From assembly GCA_963754235.1 (NCBI GenBank), contig CAVWFK010000044.1:372001-436000 (forward strand): a stretch of 64,000 bases of DNA, written 5' to 3'. Positions 6,666 through 15,763 of the stretch are shown here, piece after piece. The number at the start of each line of letters is the position of its first letter. Positions within the stretch are counted from its first letter, which is position 1. This DNA comes from DATAYA01 sp963754235. Its GTDB lineage: Bacteria; Pseudomonadota; Alphaproteobacteria; Acetobacterales; Acetobacteraceae. Position numbers and translations under genes: made by a program. Below the pieces are notes generated by a model. The model was not told the origin of the DNA, made no database searches, and worked only from the letters and a program-made list of their open reading frames with translations.

Positions 6666-8774
6666 CTACGCGTCCTCGGCGTGGGACGGCTCCGCCTCGT
6701 CGTCGTGCTCGGATGACGGTTCAGGTTTGTCGGCGTGCTCGGCAATCGGCGCAGCGTCCTCCGTCGCATCGGCCAATTCGGCAGAAGCGATTTCGGACGC
6801 GGCCCTCCCAGGCGTGCGCAGCGCCTCAGGCAGCCAGCCCGTGCCGGCGAGCAGCGCCTCGGCCTTTTCAGCCATCTCACCTCTCTTGAGATGGCCGATC
6901 AGCTGTGCCGCGTGCTCCCCCTTGGCCTCGCGCACCGCGGCGAGGATGCGCGCCTTGGTGACCCGGCCAAGGTAGTTGTCCACGGTCGGCGTCCAGCTCG
7001 CCGCCATGTCGAGATCGACCGCCTGCGCGAGCGTGCCGGCGTGGGCGATTGCGCGCGGGCGGCGGCTGTAGGGCTCGAAGAGGGCGTTGACCGACAGCGA
7101 CACGCAGTGGGCGAACAGCGCTTCGCGGGACAACTCCCCGAAGCTGGCCAGCACGTCCCACAGTTCTTCGGGCTGCTTGGGGAGCCTAGCCTGCCAGTCC
7201 TGGTGGCGCTGCGCGAGTGTCCGGGCGAGGGTCGTGTCGTTCAGTCCCGGAGCCTGCACGTGGAAGGAGACGCTCTTCACGTCCAGCTCCAGGCAGGTGT
7301 CTTGCCCGTAGGGGTAGAATAGCCGCAGGCAGAGCGCGTGCAGCGCCGCCAGGAACGCGACGTCGCGATGCTTCCCGAGCGCGACTCGAAGGGCCAGTGT
7401 GCGGTGCGCCGTCAGTTCCGATATCAGCCGGTCGGGGATTGGCTTCATGCCCTCGTCCTCGTCCGGTTCCGCCGGCTGCTCCGGCTCGCCGTGGACCGCA
7501 TCGCCGCAGTTCTCGACCCGTGCGGACGATACTGTCGCGTCGTCGCCATCGGCCACGGCGTCCTCCGCCGCGTCGGCCATCGGCTCGGCTGGGATCGGCA
7601 GTTCGTCCTCCGGCCGCACATAGCCGCGCTCGACCCGCAGCTCGCCCTCGCTGTCGATGCTGACGAAGGCGCCGGCGCGTGCGACCTCCGCCAGGTCGAA
7701 GACGAGCGGCCGCAGCTCCATGCCACCGAGCGTCTGTTCGATCTCGGCGAAGCGCTGCTCGATAGGCTCGGGAATTTCCTCGAGCTCGGCATACTCGTCT
7801 TCGAGCTGATCGTACTCCGCCCGCAGCGCCTCCCGCGCCGTCTCCTCCTCGGCGGTCAGCGGAACCTGCTCGCCCCGGATCTGCCGCAGTCCGAAGGTGT
7901 GCCCATACGGGAAGTCGAGCGCGACCTCGATCCAGCGCCAGCTTTCGGCTCGGACCACGTCCGCCTCGCGATCCAGCCGCTCCGCGACCAGCCGCTCGAC
8001 CAGGGCTACGTCCTGCAGCCAGCCGCCGTCGTCGCCCTGGAACAGGTCGCGCATGATCGCGCCACCGGACGCCTCATAGGCCTCGCCGATGAACCGGGCC
8101 CGCTTGTCGGAGGCCCGGACGGCGCCCTCGGTCAGCAGGCGCCGGATTGCGAACGGCTCGCGGCTGTAGGCGGACTGCAAGCGCTCCCAGACCTGCTCCT
8201 GCCGCTCGTGATCAGCCGAGACGGTGAAGGCCATGAGCTGATCCAGCGTCATGCCGTCCTCGGCATAGACGTCGAGCAGCCGGGGCGAGATCGAGGCCAG
8301 CCGCAGCCGCTGCTTCACGACCGCGACCGAGACGAAGAACGTCGCCGCGATCTCCTCCTCTGACTGGCCCTTCTCGCGCAGGGTCAGGAAGGCGCGGAAC
8401 TGGTCGAGCGGATGCAGCGGCGCGCGCTGCACGTTCTCGGCCAGGGAATCCTCCTCGGCGATGCCCTCGGTGCGGACGATGCAGGGGATCGGCGCGGTCT
8501 TCGCCAGGAGCTTCTGCCGGACCAGCAGTTCCAGTGCCCGGAAACGCCGGCCGCCGGCGGGAACCTCGTACATCCCGGTCTCGACACCTCCGGCGTCCAG
8601 CACCGGCCGCACGGTGAGGGATTGCAGCATGGTGCGGCGCGCGATGTCGGCCGCGAGTTCCTCGATGGCGACGCCCGCCTTGACCCGGCGAACATTCGCC
8701 TGGCTCAGGACCAGCTTGTTGAAGGGAATGTCGCGCGAGACGCTGAGCGTGATCTTCTGGATGGCGCTTGCCAT
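6666..8774 (-). CDS. Large ParB/RepB-family nuclease-fold protein
   Basis: A 702-residue ParB-like protein. Residues 15-120 form the ParB/Srx domain with the conserved PAGGRRFRAL (GxRR box) and AENVQRAPLHPLD (ENxQR box). An HTH region follows (EEEIAATFFVSVAVVKQRL). The remaining 500 residues are specific to the ICE/plasmid type, with a long acidic linker around 410-460. Chromosomal ParB proteins are about 300 residues, so this is the large stabilisation-type form. No parA gene is adjacent. The start is set by MASAIQKITLSVSRDIPFN and by the structured leader. It probably acts in element maintenance, either by CTP-dependent DNA loading or as a nuclease-type ParB. Confidence 0.86.
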   Translation of the reverse strand: MASAIQKITLSVSRDIPFNKLVLSQANVRRVKAGVAIEELAADIARRTMLQSLTVRPVLDAGGVETGMYEVPAGGRRFRALELLVRQKLLAKTAPIPCIVRTEGIAEEDSLAENVQRAPLHPLDQFRAFLTLREKGQSEEEIAATFFVSVAVVKQRLRLASISPRLLDVYAEDGMTLDQLMAFTVSADHERQEQVWERLQSAYSREPFAIRRLLTEGAVRASDKRARFIGEAYEASGGAIMRDLFQGDDGGWLQDVALVERLVAERLDREADVVRAESWRWIEVALDFPYGHTFGLRQIRGEQVPLTAEEETAREALRAEYDQLEDEYAELEEIPEPIEQRFAEIEQTLGGMELRPLVFDLAEVARAGAFVSIDSEGELRVERGYVRPEDELPIPAEPMADAAEDAVADGDDATVSSARVENCGDAVHGEPEQPAEPDEDEGMKPIPDRLISELTAHRTLALRVALGKHRDVAFLAALHALCLRLFYPYGQDTCLELDVKSVSFHVQAPGLNDTTLARTLAQRHQDWQARLPKQPEELWDVLASFGELSREALFAHCVSLSVNALFEPYSRRPRAIAHAGTLAQAVDLDMAASWTPTVDNYLGRVTKARILAAVREAKGEHAAQLIGHLKRGEMAEKAEALLAGTGWLPEALRTPGRAASEIASAELADATEDAAPIAEHADKPEPSSEHDDEAEPSHAEDA

Positions 8775-8787
8775 GTCCGTTCTCCGC

Positions 8788-8829
8788 GACGGGCCGGCCA
8801 GGAGCCTCTCTCCGGCCTGAAAACCCGTC
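8788..8829 (-). promoter_or_regulatory. Structured leader of the ParB gene
   Basis: On the minus strand GACGGG pairs with CCCGTC around an internal GAGAGAGGCTC. The same fold and core sequence lie directly before the DUF932 gene (10155-10195). It begins 14 bases from the start codon, so it lies in the 5' untranslated region. Confidence 0.5.
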
Positions 8830-8921
8830 ACGAAGCTCGCGGCCCACCTCTTCCTCTCGGGAGAGACGAGCCGCGAGATGCACGGGCCATGCGTGGCGGG
8901 CGCGAAGTGGATGAGGTCGTG

Positions 8922-10142
8922 TCAGTTGATGCTGGCCAGGAGCCTCGCTGCGCGACCTTCCAGTTCCAGGCGAGCGTCCTGGTGCGCCTTGCTTCTTGCC
9001 AAGGCGGTGATCCCCTGCACGAAGTCGAAGATCGACGCCGGAGGATGCCCCTCCTCGTTCAGCACTGTCGCGATGACCTTCTTCGTCTCCGGCTTCGAGA
9101 AGCCGCGCTGACGCAGGAAGGTCTCGCGGTCTGCGTCCTTGCGCGCGACAATCTTCTCCCGCGCGGCACGGACTCCGGTGATGAATGGCGCGGGCGAGGA
9201 GTCGGCGAAGCGCTCGAGCGCCGGTGCAGCTTGGTGCGCAAAGCGGTGACCCGCGAATTTGCTGTGCCGGATCGAGATTTCCTCGAAACCCTCGGCACCC
9301 CAGATGTTGCGGTTCATGCACACAGCGCGCAGGAAGAAACTCGCGATGCCCAGTGTCTTCGAGCCGACCTCCGAGTTCCAGCAGTAGAAACCTCGGAAGT
9401 AGAGGTCGGGATCGCCGTTCGGCAGCCGGCCGGCCTCGATCGGATGCGTGTCGTCGACCAGGAACAGGAAGACGTCACGATCCGAGGCGTAGAGGGTCGT
9501 GGTGTCCTTCGTGACCTCGACGAACGGGTTGTGCCGCATCGCCGACCAGTCGAGCAGGCCCGGCACCTTCCAGCGCGCGTCGCCGGTGCCGTCGTCCGCG
9601 ATGCGCTGCACCGCTTCGACCAGCTCGTAATCCCAGATGCGGCCATAATCGGGACCGGTGACGGCGCGCAGCTCGACCCGGCCGTCGTCGGCTTCGAGCG
9701 TCTTGATCAGCTCGGCCCGGTGCGACAGCGGCCCCTGCTGCAGGTTGATGCCGGCCAGCGGCGCCGGAAGCTGGCGCAGGTAATTCGCCGGCGTGCCTAG
9801 CAAGCTGCACATCTGGCCGAACGACCAGTGAGTCGGGGCGACAGGATCATTCCGCCCCGGCACGGTCAACGCCAGGCGCTCGGCACTGTCCCGGCTGGCT
9901 TCAACCCGGAGTGCCCGGGTCTCGACGGTGCGGGCCGTGGCGCGATCGGCGCGGCTGCGGACGGCTTCGTAGAGGGAACTCAGCGACAGGTAGCGCTCGT
10001 CGTCGGGGCGCAAATACCACTCAGACGAGACGCGGCCAATCCGTTCGCCGCGGCTGATGTCCACCTTGTAGGCGCCCGAGACGGGGTGATCCCGGCCGCC
10101 GGGATCGGCGGACGCGGAGCGGAGGAGCGCATTCTGAACCAT
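8922..10142 (-). CDS. DUF932 protein
   Basis: A 406-residue DUF932 protein, full length. Conserved blocks are THWSFGQMCSLLGTPANYLR, PDYGRIWDYELVEAVQRI, LYASDRDVFLFLVDD, FRGFYCWNSEVGSKTLGI and AVCMNRNIWGAEGFEEI. The family is phage- and plasmid-linked. Its activity is not established, though a structural link to recombination or nucleic-acid binding is often supposed. It is the most upstream gene of the ICE maintenance block and has the same leader hairpin as the ParB gene. No defect is visible. Confidence 0.86.
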   Translation of the reverse strand: MVQNALLRSASADPGGRDHPVSGAYKVDISRGERIGRVSSEWYLRPDDERYLSLSSLYEAVRSRADRATARTVETRALRVEASRDSAERLALTVPGRNDPVAPTHWSFGQMCSLLGTPANYLRQLPAPLAGINLQQGPLSHRAELIKTLEADDGRVELRAVTGPDYGRIWDYELVEAVQRIADDGTGDARWKVPGLLDWSAMRHNPFVEVTKDTTTLYASDRDVFLFLVDDTHPIEAGRLPNGDPDLYFRGFYCWNSEVGSKTLGIASFFLRAVCMNRNIWGAEGFEEISIRHSKFAGHRFAHQAAPALERFADSSPAPFITGVRAAREKIVARKDADRETFLRQRGFSKPETKKVIATVLNEEGHPPASIFDFVQGITALARSKAHQDARLELEGRAARLLASIN

Positions 10143-10154
10143 GGGAGATCTCCG

Positions 10155-10195
10155 GACGGGCGGCCCAGAGCCTCTCTCTCGACCCTCAACCCGTC
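10155..10195 (-). promoter_or_regulatory. Structured leader of the DUF932 gene
   Basis: Minus-strand GACGGGTTGAGGGTCGAGAG runs into GAGGCTCTGGGCCGCCCGTC, closing a GACGGG/CCCGTC stem. It shares its closing stem and the GAGAGAGGCTC centre with the leader before the ParB gene and ends 12 bases from the start codon. Confidence 0.5.
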
Positions 10196-10354
10196 GACGA
10201 TCCTGGAGCGCAAGCTCTAGCTCTGCTGACTGACCGGCTTCTTGAGCGCCGCCCTACACTGACCGCTTCGCGCCCAATCTGGTCATTCCATCGGTCGGGG
10301 CGGCACCTCCAAAGCAGGCATGCCGAAAAGATAGCCTCACGGCGGCCTTGGGTG

Positions 10355-10505
10355 GATACCGTTGAAAAACTCGATCTGTCGTCAGCAGCGCACATTCTGG
10401 TCTGGCCTCGAACCGACAAGAGCCAGTGAATTCAGCGGTGTAGCCATCCCGTGTCCGGAACGGCTGTGGCTGACCATCAGAGAATGGGACTTTTTCAACG
10501 GTATC
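10355..10505. mobile_element. 151-bp MITE-like element
   Basis: Bounded by the 15-bp perfect inverted repeats GATACCGTTGAAAAA and TTTTTCAACGGTATC. The flanks on both sides read GGTG, consistent with a 4-bp target duplication. The interior codes for nothing I can recognise. The ends resemble those of small DDE insertion sequences, but I see no full-length partner in the window. The rest of the 470-base gap between the DUF932 and sulfatase genes shows nothing clear. Confidence 0.55.
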
Positions 10506-10611
10506 GGTGGAAAGCAGATCGTCCGCTCTCAGGCAGGAAGCGTGAGAGAGCCGACCTACCGAGTGACGGCCCGGCAGGGATGTGTTTGTACGGCCCTTCG
10601 TGCCCGAGTGG

Positions 10612-11919
10612 TCAGGCGTTGAGGAGAAACCGCGCGGACGTGAGATAATAGTTCCGAGCTGCTGCGTTGACCTGCCGCTCCCCGAGCTCGATCAGCGCCG
10701 CTGCCTTGACCTGCCTTGCATCGGCGTTGCCCCCATCAATGGCCAGCACGTGATCCGCAAGCTCGGCGGCCCATTGGAAGTCGCCTGCCTCGAGCGCCGC
10801 GCGTGCGCGGGCCAGCATAGTGTCGGCACCGCCGACCAACTTCAGCATTCTTTCGGCGCGATGCTCCGGAGGCAGCGGGAAGATGTTGGTGGCGTTGCCG
10901 TCGAACCAGCCCACGCAGTCGGCGTAGATGCCGCGGACCGTCCAGGCAACGCTGCCATAGTATTCCTGCAGATAGGGGCTCTGTGCCAGCGCGGGTGGCA
11001 GCTTCACCTCCTGCACCAGTTCATCCGGCGTCTTTCCCTGTCGGATGCCTGCCAGCGTCTGCTCAAGCACCGTGCGAATGCCGTCCCGATACACCGTCAG
11101 TGCCTCGCGAACGGCGTTCCGGCCCAGGATCGGGCGCATGTGCCCCTGCACGAGATAATCGGCGTCGAGCCCAATCATCTTCTCCAGGCTTGCTATCCAT
11201 CTCTCGGGAGGGCGCAGGCGGAGGCCTCGAAGTGGTGAGAGATTGGGATACGACTTGTAGAAATCGTCGCCGGGAAGAAGCACGCTTTTCTCGGCGATCC
11301 AGACGGCGAGGTTCTCCGGGGACTCCCCTGGCGTGTGAATGAGTTGCATCCGAACGCCAGCAATCTCGATCGCCTCTTCTTCGCCGCTCAGTGTGTGCGT
11401 GGGTGGGAGGAAGCCCTCGCGCGTGTGCGGCGTAATCCTCCCATATTCGAGCTGGGTGCCGGCATTGATGAACAGCTCGTCCGGCAGGCTCACACCGAAG
11501 GCATCGCCACCCCCGCGCGGCCCACGGCCGAACTCGGGACCGGAATGCAGCAGGGTCTCGTGGCTGTAGATCTGGGGATCGTCGCTACCTGAAAAGACGT
11601 TTGCGCCGCCAGAGTGGTCGGGATGGTTGTGCGTGTAGATGATGGCGTGCACTGGGCGCACCAGCCGCAGACCGAATGCCGCAACGATCGCGCGTGCATC
11701 GACCGGATTGGCCGCTGTATCGACGATGATCGATCCGCCCCTTCCCTCGATAAGAATGACGTTGCTTGCGGAGTAGCCGACGGCGACAAATACCCCATCC
11801 GTGACCTCGACCACTTCCTTCCGGAATTCTGCTGAACTGGCGCGAAGCTGCTCCCGGCCGGCGAACTCGCCGCGATCAGTGGGGGAGCTCTGAAGCTCAA
11901 TCGGCGAAGCGCTTTCCAT
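10612..11919 (-). CDS. Metallo-beta-lactamase-fold alkyl sulfatase-like hydrolase
   Basis: A 435-residue protein. The N-terminal 290 residues form a metallo-beta-lactamase fold with THNHPDHSGG, the HxHxDH zinc motif, at about 96-105, and TPGESPENL and LLPGDDFYKSYPN further on. The C-terminal 140 residues match the dimerisation domain of SdsA1-type alkyl sulfatases (YYGSVAWTVRGIYADCVGWFDG; ALAARNYYL-like end). These enzymes hydrolyse linear primary alkyl sulfates using two zinc ions. Classical members have a further C-terminal SCP2-like domain, which is absent. No signal peptide is obvious. The start at MESASPIELQ is preferred over an upstream ATG with poor similarity. It is probable island cargo. 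Confidence 0.78.
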   Translation of the reverse strand: MESASPIELQSSPTDRGEFAGREQLRASSAEFRKEVVEVTDGVFVAVGYSASNVILIEGRGGSIIVDTAANPVDARAIVAAFGLRLVRPVHAIIYTHNHPDHSGGANVFSGSDDPQIYSHETLLHSGPEFGRGPRGGGDAFGVSLPDELFINAGTQLEYGRITPHTREGFLPPTHTLSGEEEAIEIAGVRMQLIHTPGESPENLAVWIAEKSVLLPGDDFYKSYPNLSPLRGLRLRPPERWIASLEKMIGLDADYLVQGHMRPILGRNAVREALTVYRDGIRTVLEQTLAGIRQGKTPDELVQEVKLPPALAQSPYLQEYYGSVAWTVRGIYADCVGWFDGNATNIFPLPPEHRAERMLKLVGGADTMLARARAALEAGDFQWAAELADHVLAIDGGNADARQVKAAALIELGERQVNAAARNYYLTSARFLLNA

Positions 11920-12059
11920 AACTTTCCCCAGAGGTTCGTTCGACGAGCCCTGAATAGGCCTCCTGTGCTCGTACCGAAACCGCGAACCCGAACGGCCGGA
12001 ATGTCCGGTTCCGGGATGGTCCAAGCCATTCTTGATGGCGCAGTTGGGCCCGTAGGGGC

Positions 12060-12194
12060 CCATCGGTTCTTCCAGAGCGACCAGTAGAGCACTTCGAAAC
12101 TGCCTTCGGGCCCGGTTGGCCGCAGGCGCGCGACCGGCGCACCGGAGTGGGCACTAAAAAGCGTGTAGCCGCGGTTACGGCGTTCCGCGAACAA
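12060..12194 (-). pseudogene. Fragment of a short conserved protein
   Basis: About 44 codons read RRNRGYTLFSAHSGAPVARL and FEVLYWSLWKNRWAPTGP, resembling a short conserved protein of alphaproteobacterial accessory regions whose name I cannot give with confidence. The 5' part is cut where the IS701-type relic begins, and the expected C-terminus does not follow. The frame is open into the sulfatase gene but has lost similarity there. Confidence 0.35.
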
Positions 12195-12892
12195 GGCCCC
12201 TCTGGAGCATCGGAAGCGCTCGCGAACCGGCTCCCAAACGCCGGCCCGCCCAAATCGGCCGGCCGCCGCTGAAAGGCAAACGCCTGCCCAAGCTCAGCGC
12301 CGTGCTGGCCGATCCGAAGACCGTCTGGACATCCGTCATACTGGCCGAGTGGTACGGCGGACAGACCCGCAACCTGGAGTATGTCTCCGACACCGCGGTC
12401 TGGTACCATAGCGGCTTGCCGCCGGCTCCGATCCGCTGGGTACTGGTGCGCGATCCGTGCGGCCGGCGTGATGCACAGGCATTTCTTTGCACCGATCTCG
12501 ATCTTGAACCCGAGGCGATCCTCGGTCGCTTTGTGTCCCGCTGGCGGATCGAGACAACCTTTCAAGAGGCGCGCGAACACCTGGGTGTCGAGACGCAGCG
12601 GCAGTGGTCGGATCTGGCCATCCTGCGGACTACTCCAGCGCTGCTCGGACTCTATTCTCTGGTGACCGTCTGGGCGCATCAGATGATGCAAACACCCAAC
12701 ACCACCGTTCGCCCCCATCCGGCGGCTTGGTACAACAAATGCCAACCAACCTTCAGCGACGCCATCGCAGCCGTGCGACGCGTGCTTTGGTCGCCGCACG
12801 ATTTAACCACCTCCCGGCCTGATACCGAACGCGTGCTAATTCCTCTCGCCTTGCTAAATCGATTCGTGGAGACTCTATGCCTCGCTGCCTAA
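12193..12892 (+). pseudogene. IS701-type transposase, 5'-truncated
   Basis: The C-terminal half of a DDE transposase. KGKRLPKLSAVLADPKTVW and YVSDTAVWYHSGLPPAPIRW are followed by RWVLVRDP, then FVSRWRIETTFQEAREHLGV with the catalytic Glu region, and it ends in NRFVETLCLAA. The N-terminal catalytic domain is absent, because the frame fuses with the neighbouring fragment near its left edge. It is therefore an inactive relic. Confidence 0.72.
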
Positions 12893-13411
12893 AATGCGGA
12901 AAGTCGAGCTTAGTGTCCGTCCAGAAACATCTTGAGTCGTCGGAATCGCTTGTGATTCAATGGTGGCAGCCCGATTCGCAGGAGCCGCTGGATGTGGACG
13001 AACGACAACCGTGGCCGGTATGACCGTAGCAGATTGCGCTACCCCAGTGACGTGACCGACGAGGAGTGGGCCATTCTCGGGCCGCTGATCCCGCCTGCCA
13101 AGAAGGGCGGCAACAAGCGGACCGTCGACGAGCGGGAGATCGTCAACGGGGTGCTGTATATCCTGAGCACGGGCTGTCAGTGGGCTGCACTGCCAAAGGA
13201 CCTGCCAGCGCGCAGCACGGTGAACGCTTGCTTCCTCCGCTAGGACGACGACAGGACGCTCGATCGCATCCACCACGCGCTCTACATGCAATGCCGAGAG
13301 TTGGCGGGCCGGGAAGCCAGTCCGACCGCGGCGATTATTGACAGCCAGAGCGTCAAGAGTGCGGAAAAAGGGGGCTCAAAATTGACCCGCCGGGCTACGA
13401 TGCCGGAAAGA

Positions 13412-15328
13412 GTGCGCCTCGAAGGCGTGCATCATCTATGGAGGAAGGTTCCATCCGGAGAGTTGTCGATTGATCCGGAAGCTGACGAGCGGCTTGGCTG
13501 GGCAACCGGCTGGGTCGAAGCCTCGTGACAAAGGCCGCCTTGGGCGGTCGAGCGATCCAAGGGGCGTAACGCGAGTGAAGTTCGAGCAGGCCCCGAAAGA
13601 GTCGATGCAGACGCCGACCCGCCTCTTTCTCGGGGAAGGCCGCGCGGACAGGGAAGCAATCGACACACGCACCTGTCCGGTCTGCCGGGGTATTGGACAC
13701 AGCACGTTGGAATGGTGATGCGGGTAATCGAGGGAGACCCGCCCGGATCGGAGGTCGCGGCTTCAACACCGCTTATGGCGGTGGATCGGGCGGGTGTCGG
13801 ACAGGGTCGTATGACCGTCGAAGCTGGTAACTCCGGCAGAGGAAAGGGCCCTGACTTCTGGTGTGCTTTCGAAGATGACGAGGTAGGGGTGATTGGCGAT
13901 GAGCCTTGAAACACCTGACAAGATCAGGAGCGTTCAGAGAAAGCTTTACTGTAAGGCGAAGGCGGAGCCTGCTTTCCGTTTCTATCTTCTCTATGACAAG
14001 ATCTGTCGCGAGGACATTCTTCTCCACGCCTATGCGCTTGCCCGTGCCAATGCGGGCGCGCCGGGGGTGGACGGGGTGACCTTCTGGCAGATCGAGGCGT
14101 CGGGAGTGGAAGCCTGGCTGGCGGGCTTACGCGAGGACCTCGTCTCGAAGACCTACCGGCCTGATCCGGTGCGGCGGGTGATGATCCCAAAGCCGGGCGG
14201 CGGCGAACGTCCGCTCGGTATCCCGACGATTCGGGACCGGGTGGTTCAAACCGCCGCCAAGCTGGTACTGGAGCCGGTGTTCGAGGCGGATTTCGAGGAC
14301 AGTGCTTACGGCTACCGACCGCGTCGGAGCGCGATCGATGCCGTCAAGGAAGCGCACCGGCTGCTATGCCGGGGCTATACCGATATCGTCGACGCCGATT
14401 TGTCGAAATACTTCGACACGATCCCGCACGCGGACCTCCTCCGATCAGTGGGGCGCCGCATCGTTGACCGGAACGTGCTGTGGCTGATCAAGCTATGGCT
14501 GCGGACGCCGGTTGAGGAGCGAGATGGCGACGGGAAGCGGCACATGAGCGGTGGCAAGGGCAACACGCGCGGCACGCCTCAGGGCGGGGTCGTCCGTCCG
14601 TTGCTCTCCGTCATCTACATGAACCGGTTCCTGAAGCATTGGCGCCTGACGGGACGCGGGGAGGCATTTCACGCATACGTCGTCTCCTATGCCGACGACT
14701 TCGTCATCCTCAGCCGCGGCCACGCGGACGGGGCGCTGACCTGGACGAAGGCGGTGATGACCAAGCTCGGACTGACGCTCAACGAGGCGAAAACCTCGGT
14801 GAAGGATGCCCGGCGTGAAGGCTTCGACTTCCTTGGCTATACGCTGGGACCGCGCCACCTCCCCAATGGTGGCCGCTGGTATCTGGGGGCAAGCCCGTCC
14901 AAGAAGAGCGTGCAGCGGGTCAAGACGAAGGTCGGCGATCTGCTGGTGCCGGGCAACAAGGGCGCATGGGACGAAGTGCGAGCGCGACTGAACCGCATCT
15001 TGCGCGGTTGGTCCACGTACTTCTCCTATGGTGCTCTCGCGTCGGCATACGAGGCCGTTGATCAGCATGTCTATGACCGCACGAGGAACTTCCTCCGAAA
15101 ACGACACAAAGTGCATGGGCGTGGCGCGGACCAGTTCTCTCGCGAGCGTATCTACGGAGCGCTGGCCGTGCGATGCCTTCGACGCGAGCGCGGGCGGTCG
15201 TCGCCGGGGGCCTTGCGGTGAAGCCAGTCGGAAAGCCGGATGCAGGAAATCTGCACGTCCGGTTTGATGAGCGGGGAGGGGAAACGGGGTGCAGCTCAAA
15301 GCGTCACCGCGCCCCTCCTCGACTCTAC
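13412..15328 (+). mobile_element. Group II intron with reverse transcriptase
   Basis: The intron starts GTGCGCC (consensus GUGYG) and ends CTCTAC just before AGATCAAGGG of the IS5 frame, giving 1917 bases. Removing it joins GGAAAGA to AGATCAAG and restores the transposase frame at this point. Domain V is visible at 15234-15265: AGCCGGATGCAGG, a GAAA-type turn, then CACGTCCGGTT. TCTTTC at 13624-13629 is fully complementary to the last six exon bases GAAAGA, so it is a good EBS1. The intron lies in sense orientation in its host gene and encodes an intact maturase. Confidence 0.85.
13899..15221 (+). CDS. ltrA: Group II intron reverse transcriptase/maturase
   Basis: A 440-residue intron-encoded protein. 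Reverse transcriptase blocks run from about 60 to 300: GAPGVDGVTFWQIE, PKPGGGERPLGIPTIRDR, VVQTAAKLVLEPVFE, YGYRPRRSAIDAV, VDADLSKYFDTIPH, RGTPQGGVVRPLLS and the catalytic YADDFVIL. The maturase (X) domain follows with RILRGWSTYFSYG. The HNH endonuclease motif is not seen, so target priming probably relies on replication forks, as in other endonuclease-lacking forms. The usual QGGVxSPLL has Arg for Ser. GAGGTAGGGG precedes the ATG; a TTG start two codons earlier is also open. It needs its own intron RNA as partner. Confidence 0.9.
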   Translation: MSLETPDKIRSVQRKLYCKAKAEPAFRFYLLYDKICREDILLHAYALARANAGAPGVDGVTFWQIEASGVEAWLAGLREDLVSKTYRPDPVRRVMIPKPGGGERPLGIPTIRDRVVQTAAKLVLEPVFEADFEDSAYGYRPRRSAIDAVKEAHRLLCRGYTDIVDADLSKYFDTIPHADLLRSVGRRIVDRNVLWLIKLWLRTPVEERDGDGKRHMSGGKGNTRGTPQGGVVRPLLSVIYMNRFLKHWRLTGRGEAFHAYVVSYADDFVILSRGHADGALTWTKAVMTKLGLTLNEAKTSVKDARREGFDFLGYTLGPRHLPNGGRWYLGASPSKKSVQRVKTKVGDLLVPGNKGAWDEVRARLNRILRGWSTYFSYGALASAYEAVDQHVYDRTRNFLRKRHKVHGRGADQFSRERIYGALAVRCLRRERGRSSPGALR

Positions 15329-15763
15329 AGATCAAGGGAAAGAAGCGCCACATTCTGGTAGATACGCAGGGCTTGCTGCTGCACGCCATCATTCACGCGG
15401 CGGACATGCAGGATCGCGATGGCGGCGTGCTCCTGATGAGCACGATGTTTGGCATGTTTCCCTTCTTGCTGACACTCTACGCTGATAGTGGCTACCAGGG
15501 ACCGAAGTTCCAGGAGGGACTGGCGGCCGCCTACGGCCAGATCAACCTGGAGATCGTCAAGCGGTCTGATGTCGGCAGGTTTGTGGTGTTGCCCAAGCGC
15601 TGGATCGTCGAGAGAAGCATCGCCTGGCTCAACCGTTGCCGCCGCCTCGCCAAGGATTGGGAATGCCTGAACCGCAACGCCCTTGCGTTCCTGCGTTGGG
15701 CTTCCGTTCGGCTGATGGTCCGAAAGCTATGTCAGACCACGAAATGATCTTGGATGGGCTCTT

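Larger units (their letters stand above)
12992..15747 (+). pseudogene. IS5-family transposase, broken and intron-split
   Basis: The 5' exon encodes MWTNDNRGRYDRSRLRYPSD and CQWAALPKDLPARSTVN, the 3' exon KGKKRHILVDTQGLLLHAI and PKRWIVERSIAWLNRCRRLA. This is the common IS5 DDE transposase of about 270 residues. Three lesions are visible: TAG at 13241 in place of the Trp codon of LRWDDD; one missing A near 13384 that shifts the frame before GYDAGK; and the group II intron after GGAAAGA. Splicing would restore GKKIKGKKR exactly, but the other two lesions would remain. The transposase is therefore dead even after splicing. Confidence 0.88.
12906..15762 (+). mobile_element. IS5-family element interrupted by a group II intron
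   Basis: Left boundary approximate at GAGCT, right end reading ATGGGCTC on the plus strand; the terminal repeats are degenerate, so both ends are estimates. The element holds one transposase gene split by a 1.9-kb intron. It sits against the 5'-cut end of an alpha/beta-hydrolase gene on the right and the IS701-type relic on the left. Confidence 0.62.

Noticed and set aside
6666..8774. Chromosomal parABS partition locus
   Set aside because: The ParB is more than twice the chromosomal length, no parA is adjacent and no parS-like palindrome was noticed; the ICE context explains it better.
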